Below the pieces are notes generated by a model. That model made no database searches and was not told the origin of the DNA. It saw only the letters and a program-made list of their open reading frames with translations. A stretch of DNA of 43,055 nt from a virus, in the IMG/VR virus record IMGVR_UViG_3300021478_000008, positions 1 through 43,055 of that record; one strand, 5' to 3'. Position numbers and translations under genes: made by a program. Within the stretch, counting starts at the first letter, position 1. Each line of letters opens with the position of its first letter. Positions 30,535-37,280 of the stretch are shown piece after piece.

Positions 30535-30987
30535 ATGTCCGACAAAGCCAAATTCAACGCCACCTATGAAGCCCGCCCGTTCATGCTCGGCGGCAACGCC
30601 ACCGTCACCCTCGTGTCGCCCAAGACCGGCACCCGCTTCACCTACAAGATCCGCGCCTCCGAGGACGGGCAGGTGCACTTCGTCTCGCTGCTCTCCGGCC
30701 CCGACAACGAGGCCGACTACAAATATCTCGGCATCATCCGCCGCGACATCTTCTGGCCCGGCCGCAAGACCCCCAAGCCGGGCGACATCGGCCGCGACGC
30801 GCCATCGTCGCTGGCGTTCGCCTATACGTGGGCCAAGCTCGCCAAGGGCGTGATGCCCGCGGTCGAGATCTGGCACGAGGGCCGCTGCGGACGCTGCAAT
30901 CGCAAGCTCACGGTGCCGTCATCGATCGCGTCCGGCTTCGGCCCCGAATGCATCGGCAAGGTCGGCTTTGTCGCGGAGGAGGTCTGA
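30535..30987 (+). CDS. DUF6011-like zinc-knuckle protein, 150 aa
   Basis: The C-terminus carries GRCGRCNRKLTVPSSIASGFGPECIGK, the DUF6011 pattern (CxxC...L-T-x-P-x-S-x-x-x-G-x-G-P-x-C), a small zinc-binding fold seen in phage proteins. The N-terminal 110 residues are a beta-rich region (NATVTLVSPKTGTRFTYKIR, DGQVHFVSLLSG). These proteins are common in actinobacterial and proteobacterial phages but unassigned in function; nucleic-acid binding is plausible. Its TGA overlaps the start of the aspartyl protease gene (TGATG), so the two are coupled. Confidence 0.75.
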   Translation: MSDKAKFNATYEARPFMLGGNATVTLVSPKTGTRFTYKIRASEDGQVHFVSLLSGPDNEADYKYLGIIRRDIFWPGRKTPKPGDIGRDAPSSLAFAYTWAKLAKGVMPAVEIWHEGRCGRCNRKLTVPSSIASGFGPECIGKVGFVAEEV

Positions 30988-31535
30988 TGCGCCCCGTAAT
31001 ACGCCCCATTGCGCTCGCCGCCCGGCTGCTGCTCCTGAGCATCAGCCCGGCGGTCGCCGGGCCCCTGACCACCTGCATCGGCATCATCGAGGCCCCGGTC
31101 GCCGCGGTTGGCACCCTGCCGCGCCCGGTCGCGACCCAGCGCGTCGTCAAACTCGACGCCGTGCCACTGCTGTCCTACCGCAAGGGCAACGGAGTGCAGC
31201 TGCAGGTCACCGTCGGCGGCGAGCAGCTGCTGATGCTGCTCGACACCGGCGCCACCATGGCCCAGATCCCGACCGGGATGGCCAACCGGCTGGTCGCCTT
31301 GGGCCGGGCCCGGTTCAACCCGACGCCCGTCACCGTGCGGCTGGCCAACGGTGCTTTTCACACCGCCAGATCGGTCACGGTCGACACCGTGGTGCTGGGC
31401 GATCACGTCCTGCACAACGTGGTGGCGCTGGTCTCCGACAGCGGCGATCCGCTACTCGGGTTCCCGGTTGTCGACGGCATTGCCCCGTTCACCATCGACA
31501 CCCGGGCGATGCAGCTGGTCTTTCACCCCAGCTGA
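30987..31535 (+). CDS. exported retropepsin-like aspartyl protease, 182 aa
   Basis: Residues 1-24 form a signal peptide: basic MRPVIR, a hydrophobic core (LAARLLLLSI) and SPAVAG as the likely cleavage site. Residues about 60-180 are a clan AA retropepsin-like domain: VQLQVTVGGEQLLMLLDTGATMAQIP with catalytic Asp86 in D-T-G-A-T, a flap region (VTVRLANGAFHTARSVTVDTVVLGDHVL) and DPLLGFPVVDGIAPFTIDT, the I/L-L-G near the end. Retropepsins act as dimers of such halves. GGAGGAGG lies before the ATG. Its place in an early phage operon is unusual; it may cut a periplasmic host protein. The last 84 bases overlap a gene on the other strand. Confidence 0.75.
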   Translation: MRPVIRPIALAARLLLLSISPAVAGPLTTCIGIIEAPVAAVGTLPRPVATQRVVKLDAVPLLSYRKGNGVQLQVTVGGEQLLMLLDTGATMAQIPTGMANRLVALGRARFNPTPVTVRLANGAFHTARSVTVDTVVLGDHVLHNVVALVSDSGDPLLGFPVVDGIAPFTIDTRAMQLVFHPS

Positions 31536-31784
31536 CCGGGCTTTCTTGTGCCGGTCACGCCAGCCTCGGTACCGTCGCCAGACCCCCGGCGCGGCACTGA
31601 GCGCTGGCTCGCAGGCGTTGTGAAAAACCAGATACCGGCGCAGCGCACGGTAGCTCGTGACGTCAGGGAGCGTGCGGTCGTAACGCAGGTCGTACAACAG
31701 GTCGTCCTCGAACATGTCGGCCGCGCCCGGGCGCGCCACACGGGCGTAGTCTTTCAACGTCAGTCGCTTTTCGGTTGCAGCCAT
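31452..31784 (-). CDS. small helical protein, 110 aa, antisense-overlapping
   Basis: The ATG at 31784 has a strong AGGAGGGTGAA site. Residues 1-75 look like a compact helical domain (LTLKDYARVARPGAADMFED, TSYRALRRYLVFHNACEPAL) resembling the YozE SAM-like group, followed by a basic tail of unusual composition. The last 84 bases lie antisense to the end of the protease gene; the conserved part ends near RDRHKK, so the tail may be read-through coding. It sits just left of the origin candidate, so a DNA-related role is possible. Confidence 0.6.
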   Translation of the reverse strand: MAATEKRLTLKDYARVARPGAADMFEDDLLYDLRYDRTLPDVTSYRALRRYLVFHNACEPALSAAPGVWRRYRGWRDRHKKARSAGVKDQLHRPGVDGERGNAVDNREPE

Positions 31785-31794
31785 TTCACCCTCC

Positions 31795-31982
31795 TGAGAC
31801 CGAGACCTCGATATGCAAATTCTTTTCAACGCAATCGACGTCGACGACGACGTCCGGGGCTATATGCATACACACGTATTACATATATAACTATTATATA
31901 CAGGGGTCTCAGGTCTCATATATATAATAGACCACTGTAAACGTTAGTCTTTTCGATCGAGACCGCTAATGAGACCGAGACC
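31795..31982. other. candidate replication origin with GAGACC repeats
   Basis: GAGACC or its complement occurs seven times here. The 13-mer TGAGACCGAGACC is present exactly at 31795-31807 and 31970-31982, and GGTCTCA is repeated in tandem at 31905-31918. Between them lies the most AT-rich stretch of the genome (about 31860-31930), a plausible DNA-unwinding element. The segment is next to the primase-helicase gene, and the last three copies lie in its 3' coding end. Confidence 0.55.
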
Positions 31983-34451
31983 GGGCTCGTTGTCCACGCC
32001 GCCCCATTTTGCCACTTCACGCCGGATCGCCGCCTCCGGCATGCTCTCGACTTGGCGGCGCCGGACGCGAAAACAGAACAGTTTGCGCTGCGTTCCGGCC
32101 ATTCGAACCCGCCGCGGGCCGCCGTCCCCGGTTTTGAGACCGGCGCAATAGCGGCCCCACGCCTCCTTGAACTCGCCCCGCCAATACGCCCCTTGCCCGT
32201 TGAAGTTGTTGGCCACCAGCATCTCGATGTGGCCCTTGGTGAAGACGAGGCCGCGGTGCTCGTCCTCGATCAGGTCGCGCAGGATCTCCTCGACCTCGGA
32301 GCGTGCCAGCTCCGCCATCTCGGCCTTGGCGGTGGTCGCCAGCGGCTGGAACATGTCGAAGCCGGTCAGGTCCCGCGCCGCCAGCAACTGCGACAGCGCC
32401 CCGACGTTGGCGCCGTCCAGCCACGCCGCCATCGCCAGCGTCTCCGCGCGGGTCATGACCCGGCCATTGCTCAGGATGGTGAAACGCCGGTCGCTGGCCG
32501 GGATCGCCACCGCGTCGGCGTGGTTGGTCGCCACGATGATCGAGCAGTAGGAGATGCCGTCGAAGGCCTGCCCGTGCTTGACCTTGAACCGGCGGTGCCG
32601 CGGCGCCGGGTCGACCACGTTCTTCAGCACCTCGTAAACCGACTTGCGCTCGCCACGCCGGTACGCCGTCGCCGAGGTCTGCGCCTCGTCGACCGTGACC
32701 AGCACGGTGCCGTGCATCCAGTCGGTGAAGGCGCTCTGGCCGCTGGAGCCGTCCAGAATATTGAAATCCTCGCTCCGCGCATAGTCCACGCCATAGAGCT
32801 GGTGCAGCGCCCGGAACAGCAGGCTGCGCCCGACCCCGTACTTGCCCTCGCGGGTGTCGTCATCGGTGTCGGCGACGAAGATCACCGAGGTGCCGGGGAT
32901 CTCGGGCCGGGCCTGCTTGTGTGCCATCCAGTCCAGCAGCCATTCGCGCTCGACCGGGTCGGGCAGGAAGCGCTCCAGAAAACTCAGGAACGGCGCCACG
33001 TCGCCAGCAGCGGTGTGGACCGGGCGGCGGTAGGTGTTCTTGAACAGCGCGCCGCGCTCCGTGTAGAGCGGGAACGACTGGTCAGGCCGCATCCGAAGCC
33101 CAGCCACGTTTTTCCGGCCTGACGTCTCCTCCCACAGGTCGGTGGCGTAGATCGGCCGCTTGAAGCGCTTGTCGGAGTTGGGCTGGCTCCAGTGCCGGAA
33201 CCGGCGGTGAAACGCGGCGGGCGCCGTCGTGTCGGTCAGCGTCGTGCCATGGATCCGCACGATCTTGTCGTCGCGTTCGCAGTAGGCCCGGGTATCCACC
33301 AACCATTTCGCCTTGGTGTGCAGATCCGCGTCGTCCGCGGGTTCCGGCGGCTCGTCCGCGTCGGTCGGGGGCGTCAGCTGCCGCAGCAGTTCCGCCAGCT
33401 TCGTGGCCTCGGCCCCGGGCGCCTTGTCCTTCGGGTAGTGCCGCGCCGCGGTCTTCCAGTCCTTCACCACCAAACAGTCGTAGCGGGTTGACCAGAACGC
33501 CTGACAGCGGTCGACCGTGGTCGAGATCTCGCCGGGAATGAAATTGGCGGTGAGCCGCACCTCCAGCCGGGTGTGGAACAACTCGGTCAGCCCGACATAG
33601 TCGACCATCTCCGGCTCACCCAGCACCTCGAACCGAGTTGCGTCAGGGTCGATGTCATAGATATCGACCGCGTTGCCGTCGGCGCCTTCTTTGATCAGCG
33701 GCAACGCCTCGAAGCCCGCGGCGATCGCGGCGGCCTCGAAACCGTCGATGATGGCGCAGGCCTGCGCCTTGGTCAGGCTCGGCAGCTGCGCAAGCGGCGT
33801 GGTCGCCAGCTCGGGGCCTTCAGCCCAGCGGTATTCCACCTTGACTATGTCGCCCACCGTGGTGTGCGGGCCATAGACCCCGAATTGCCTGCTGCACAGC
33901 CCTTTGGACGTCGGTGCGCCGCCGAAAATCTCGATCTGGTGGTAAGGCGGTTCCGGGGGCAGTTCCGGTTTCTTGTCAGTCCCGACAACGGCATCGCGCG
34001 CGGCTTTTACGGCCGCGCGCCACGGCGTCAGATGCTCCGGCCGCGAATATTTGCGCACCGGGAGCGATACAAACGGGTCGGGCCCGACAAAGCGCACGAA
34101 CCACGCCACCTTGTGCTCGCCGCCGCCATACCGCGCAGGCGCCCGGTCGGCGATCTCGGGCGCGACTTGGCGCACGACGTCCCACATCGCGCCTGCCAGC
34201 GCGTCGTCCTTGACGTCGCCGTCGACCACGGCAAGGCCGTTCTCGATCCGCACCCCGGTCGAGCGCGCATCGGAGAAGCGTCGCCGCCAGCTCGTGACCA
34301 CGGCTTCTCGCGTCGGGTATTTGTCACTGGTCTTCAGGTAGTCCGGCGTGTTGTAGCCGGTCAGCACCGGCCGCTTGTCGTGGTTGGGGAGGGGGTTATA
34401 GCCGGATGCCAGCAGTTGCAATCGGACGGCAGTTGGGTCATTACTCGTCAC
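31944..34451 (-). CDS. primase-helicase (Prim-Pol-like and SF3/D5-type, DUF5906), 835 aa
   Basis: N-terminal primase-polymerase-like part (GYNPLPNHDKRPVLTGYN, TGVRIENGLAVVDGDV with its aspartates near residue 75, and a Cys/His-poor central linker). The C-terminal ATPase has a Walker A-like GKYGVGRS near 534, Walker B GTVLVTVDEAQ near 584, sensor SIIVATNH near 645 and the arginine-finger DRRF. It is the DUF5906/D5-type helicase region found in phage replication proteins. It would open and prime the DNA. The neighbour nuclease gene lies upstream, the origin candidate at its 3' end. The C-terminus includes GLISGLDRKD read across the GAGACC copies. No transcription promoter for this gene was recognised. 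Confidence 0.8.
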   Translation of the reverse strand: MTSNDPTAVRLQLLASGYNPLPNHDKRPVLTGYNTPDYLKTSDKYPTREAVVTSWRRRFSDARSTGVRIENGLAVVDGDVKDDALAGAMWDVVRQVAPEIADRAPARYGGGEHKVAWFVRFVGPDPFVSLPVRKYSRPEHLTPWRAAVKAARDAVVGTDKKPELPPEPPYHQIEIFGGAPTSKGLCSRQFGVYGPHTTVGDIVKVEYRWAEGPELATTPLAQLPSLTKAQACAIIDGFEAAAIAAGFEALPLIKEGADGNAVDIYDIDPDATRFEVLGEPEMVDYVGLTELFHTRLEVRLTANFIPGEISTTVDRCQAFWSTRYDCLVVKDWKTAARHYPKDKAPGAEATKLAELLRQLTPPTDADEPPEPADDADLHTKAKWLVDTRAYCERDDKIVRIHGTTLTDTTAPAAFHRRFRHWSQPNSDKRFKRPIYATDLWEETSGRKNVAGLRMRPDQSFPLYTERGALFKNTYRRPVHTAAGDVAPFLSFLERFLPDPVEREWLLDWMAHKQARPEIPGTSVIFVADTDDDTREGKYGVGRSLLFRALHQLYGVDYARSEDFNILDGSSGQSAFTDWMHGTVLVTVDEAQTSATAYRRGERKSVYEVLKNVVDPAPRHRRFKVKHGQAFDGISYCSIIVATNHADAVAIPASDRRFTILSNGRVMTRAETLAMAAWLDGANVGALSQLLAARDLTGFDMFQPLATTAKAEMAELARSEVEEILRDLIEDEHRGLVFTKGHIEMLVANNFNGQGAYWRGEFKEAWGRYCAGLKTGDGGPRRVRMAGTQRKLFCFRVRRRQVESMPEAAIRREVAKWGGVDNEPGLGLISGLDRKD

Positions 34452-34522
34452 GGTTCAATCTCCTTGGTCCCCCTTGGGGGTTGAGTTAGGGCATTCTTAG
34501 CGGGATGGCCTCGTGGTTGATC

Positions 34523-34552
34523 AACCGGGCCGTCGCACACGGCCCGGTTTTT
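34523..34552 (+). terminator. rho-independent terminator, rightward
   Basis: A 10-11-bp perfect stem (34523/24-34533 with 34539-34548/49), 5-base loop, then TTTTT. It is a strong terminator for rightward transcription but follows no rightward gene; the last one ends at 31535. On the leftward strand it lacks a U tract. Confidence 0.85.
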
Positions 34553-34557
34553 CTCTG

Positions 34558-34866
34558 TCAGCTCGACGCCAACAGCCGGGCAATGTCTCCCGGATTTTTC
34601 ACCAGCGCAACTGTCATCTGCAGGTTCCGCAGCTCAGCGTGGAATTGTTTTTGTTGCGGCGACAACCGACCGCCGCGCGGCCGCTTCAGCTCGACGAACT
34701 TGACCTTGCCGCCCGGCAGCAGCACCAGACGATCGACGAAGCCGCGGCGACCTGTCACCTTGACCTTCAGCGCCATGCCGCCCGCCAGCATGGTCTGGAT
34801 GGTCAGCTCGCGCTCGACCGTGCGCTCCCTGACTTTGGCATTGACACCGACATTGACGCGCTGCAA
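34558..34866 (-). CDS. VRR-NUC domain nuclease, 102 aa (TTG start)
   Basis: A minimal VRR-NUC nuclease of the PD-(D/E)XK superfamily: GRRGFVDRLVLLPGG with Asp45, KFVELKR with Glu59 and Lys61, then RGGRLSPQQKQFHAELRN, matching the D-x(n)-E-x-K catalytic order. Family members cut branched DNA or resolve replication junctions. The TTG at 34866 has AGGAG six bases ahead; ATG codons further upstream would overlap the divergent gene by over 50 bases. It faces the DUF2800 nuclease across a 52-base divergent gap. Confidence 0.78.
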   Translation of the reverse strand: MQRVNVGVNAKVRERTVERELTIQTMLAGGMALKVKVTGRRGFVDRLVLLPGGKVKFVELKRPRGGRLSPQQKQFHAELRNLQMTVALVKNPGDIARLLASS

Positions 34867-34918
34867 TCTGCTCTCCTGATTTGTGATTTGATCAACGCGC
34901 AACACGGTACAGGAAAAA

Positions 34919-36196
34919 ATGTCTGAGCACTCCGCCATTGTCGGCGGCAGCAATGCCGCCCGCATTCTCAATTGCCCGGCTTCCTATCAGGCCACCCTCG
35001 CACTGCCGCCGAGCGCCGACATCCCCTCTGACTACGCCGAGGAAGGCACCGCAATGCACGCCGTGATGGCGCTGCTGATGGATTATCGCCGCGGTGACAA
35101 CCGGCTGTCACTGCCGGAGGTCGCGCACAGCTGGCTCGGCGAGAGCTTTCACGATCGCAAGCTGACGCAGGCGCATCTCGACACCATGGTGCTGCCCGCG
35201 CTGGATGCACTCGACGAGCTGGAGCAGGCGTATGGCGGCGGCTTCGAGGTGGTCGGCGTCGAGCGCCGGGTGAAATTTCCCGGCATCCCCGGCGCCTTCG
35301 GCACCTGCGACCTGATCCTGCGCTCACCCACCCACGCACTGCACGTCGACTGGAAATTTGGTCAAGGCGTGCCGGTGCCGATCGTCACCCGCGACGAGCT
35401 GGGCGAGAAGGTCAACGCGCAACTGCTGTTCTATCTCGCCGCCGCCAAGGCCAGCGCCCGGCACCTGTATCGCCGCGCTCCGCGCAGCTGGCCGGAGCGG
35501 TTGCCGTATCTCCAGCTGGTGGTCGCGGTGATCCAGCCGCGGGTCGAGCCCGCGCTCGGGCACATTGTCGTCTCGCGCAAGGAGATCAGCTGGTTCACCG
35601 AGGACCTGCAGAACGCGGTGATGCGCGCCACCGACCGCGATCCGCCACTCGCCAAGGGCGAGCATTGCCGCTGGGCGCCGTGCAAGGTCAACTGCAAGCT
35701 GTGGACCGGGCCGCTGCTCGATCTCACCGCGCTCGGCGTCGTCCCACGCGAAACCGCCGACGCCTCGAAAGATGGCGTTACCGCCTACGGCAACTACCTC
35801 GCGCGCGCCAAGGCGCTGGTCGACATCCTCGCGATCTACGGCAAGGGCGTCAACGATCAGCTGCATGCGTATCTGGAAGACGGCGGCCGAGTGCCGGGCT
35901 GGCGGCTCAAAGCCAAGGCCAAGCAGCGACAGTGGGTCGACGAGAACGCCGTGGTGGAAGCGCTGACGAAGCTCGGCTTGCAGCCTCATGAGATCTGGCA
36001 GACCAAGCTGCAGACTTTCCAGTCGACCGACGCCGCAGCGAAGCGGCTCGGCGTCAAGATCCCGGACGAGCTGCGGGTGGCGCCGCCGTCGGACGAGACC
36101 ACCGTCACCACCACGGATGACCCGGCGCCGATCGTCGAGCGCGGGCTGGCGATCGAGCAATTCCGCGCCGCATTGAAGGAGCTGAGCAAGTCGTGA
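34919..36196 (+). CDS. DUF2800 family PD-(D/E)XK nuclease, 425 aa
   Basis: Matches the DUF2800 group of RecB/Cas4-like phage nucleases. Signs are AEEGTAMHAVMALLM near residue 41 (the E-G-T-x-x-H opening), GTCDLILRS with Asp131, LHVDWKFGQG with Asp144 and Lys146, and a late CRWAPCKVNC cysteine cluster that probably holds an iron-sulphur cluster together with Cys19. Such enzymes act as recombination or exonuclease partners of phage polymerases. The ATG follows ACAGGAAAAA. It begins the rightward replication operon; the next gene overlaps it by GTGA. Confidence 0.78.
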   Translation: MSEHSAIVGGSNAARILNCPASYQATLALPPSADIPSDYAEEGTAMHAVMALLMDYRRGDNRLSLPEVAHSWLGESFHDRKLTQAHLDTMVLPALDALDELEQAYGGGFEVVGVERRVKFPGIPGAFGTCDLILRSPTHALHVDWKFGQGVPVPIVTRDELGEKVNAQLLFYLAAAKASARHLYRRAPRSWPERLPYLQLVVAVIQPRVEPALGHIVVSRKEISWFTEDLQNAVMRATDRDPPLAKGEHCRWAPCKVNCKLWTGPLLDLTALGVVPRETADASKDGVTAYGNYLARAKALVDILAIYGKGVNDQLHAYLEDGGRVPGWRLKAKAKQRQWVDENAVVEALTKLGLQPHEIWQTKLQTFQSTDAAAKRLGVKIPDELRVAPPSDETTVTTTDDPAPIVERGLAIEQFRAALKELSKS

Positions 36197-36396
36197 GGCG
36201 GCCCACCGACACCGAAATCATGCGCGCGCTGTGCTGCGGCGAGAAGTGCAAGCTCGGCCCCAACACCGGGTACTGCCACGCGTTTGATTTCGTCGAGGAG
36301 ACGCGGCGCATTCGCGCGCTGCTGGAACGAACGGCGGCGTCACCCGCCGTGAAACTGCAACAGGAAAAAGCAACAGGAGACACCCACCATGGATGA
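36193..36396 (+). CDS. small Cys-containing hypothetical protein, 67 aa
   Basis: Starts at a GTG overlapping the nuclease stop (GTGA). CCGEKCKLGPNTGYC offers four cysteines, a potential metal site, before a polar helix (VEETRRIRALLERTAAS). It overlaps the next gene by 8 bases. Function is unknown; it may be an accessory to the nuclease or to the next protein. The frame is short, so its reality rests on the overlaps and neighbouring orientation. Confidence 0.55.
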   Translation: MRRPTDTEIMRALCCGEKCKLGPNTGYCHAFDFVEETRRIRALLERTAASPAVKLQQEKATGDTHHG

Positions 36397-37216
36397 GATC
36401 GTCAAGCACGCCCAGACCGGCATCAGCGCCGATCAGGCCCAGAAGCTGATGAAGGGCATCGCCGAGAGCCGCAACACCACCCCCGCCGGAAGCGGCGGCA
36501 AGCCGTTTCTCCGTCTGCTCAAGGACGGCAACTGGGTCTACGGGCAGGAAAACGTCGAGGTGCAGGAAGGCAGCCACTGGGCGGTCAATCCGATGACGCT
36601 GAGCCACGGCTGGGTCTGCTGGTTCAACCCGCCGGAGGGCTCTGGCCAGAAGAACGAGATGCGCGGCGACGTCATGGTGCCGATGACCCACGACAAGCCC
36701 GAGCAGCCCGCGCCGAAGGGCGGCGCGCCGTTCGTCAGCCAGCTCGGCTGCGAGATGCGCTGCATGAGCGGCGAGGACAGTGGTGTCGAGGTGCTCTACA
36801 AGACCAACAGCGACGGTGGCCTGAAGGCGATGGATGGCCTGCGGCTGGCGATCCAGCTTCACCTCGCCGAGCCGCGCGGGCTGGCCTTCCCCTGTCCGGT
36901 GCTCGACCTCAAGATGACCCACTACCCGCACCCGAACTACGGCCGCACCTACAAGCCCATTTTCGAGATCGCGGGCTGGTGCGACATGCTGGGCAATATG
37001 GACAAGGGCGAGCCGATCGCGGCGGTGCTGCCGGAACCGACCGCCCCGCCGCCCGAGGAGCCGGTGGCGCCGGTGCGCACGCGGGCCCGGCGCCCGGCGG
37101 TGGCCAAGGCGACTGAAGCCGCCCCACCCCCGCCCAAAGCCGCAGAGAAGCCCGTGGAGCCGGTTGCCGCGCCGCAGGCGCATACTGGCCAGCGCCGCCG
37201 TCCAGTCGCCCGCTGA
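36389..37216 (+). CDS. probable single-stranded DNA-binding protein, 275 aa
   Basis: A conserved phage protein with the segments FLRLLKDGNWVYGQENVEVQ, HWAVNPMTLSHGWVCWF and a closing region (TYKPIFEIAGWCDMLG), all beta-rich in an order compatible with an OB-fold, followed by a Pro/Ala-rich acidic-to-basic tail (205-275). Proteins of this type lie between nuclease and polymerase genes in podovirus replication operons and are thought to be ssDNA-binding. The sequence alone does not prove it. CAGGAGA precedes the ATG. The polymerase gene starts 64 bases after its stop. Confidence 0.6.
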   Translation: MDEIVKHAQTGISADQAQKLMKGIAESRNTTPAGSGGKPFLRLLKDGNWVYGQENVEVQEGSHWAVNPMTLSHGWVCWFNPPEGSGQKNEMRGDVMVPMTHDKPEQPAPKGGAPFVSQLGCEMRCMSGEDSGVEVLYKTNSDGGLKAMDGLRLAIQLHLAEPRGLAFPCPVLDLKMTHYPHPNYGRTYKPIFEIAGWCDMLGNMDKGEPIAAVLPEPTAPPPEEPVAPVRTRARRPAVAKATEAAPPPPKAAEKPVEPVAAPQAHTGQRRRPVAR

Positions 37217-37280
37217 CCTCCTGAAGGCCGCCACGCGCCCTTTAAGGGGGCGTGGGCGGGATGCGACAGGGAGCACGCGC

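Noticed and set aside
31795-31982. GAGACC cluster as a CRISPR array
   Set aside because: Repeats are 6-13 bp in both orientations and irregularly spaced, with no spacer architecture.
34558-34971. Longer start for the VRR-NUC gene
   Set aside because: It would overlap the divergent nuclease gene by 53 bases; the TTG at 34866 has a proper ribosome site.
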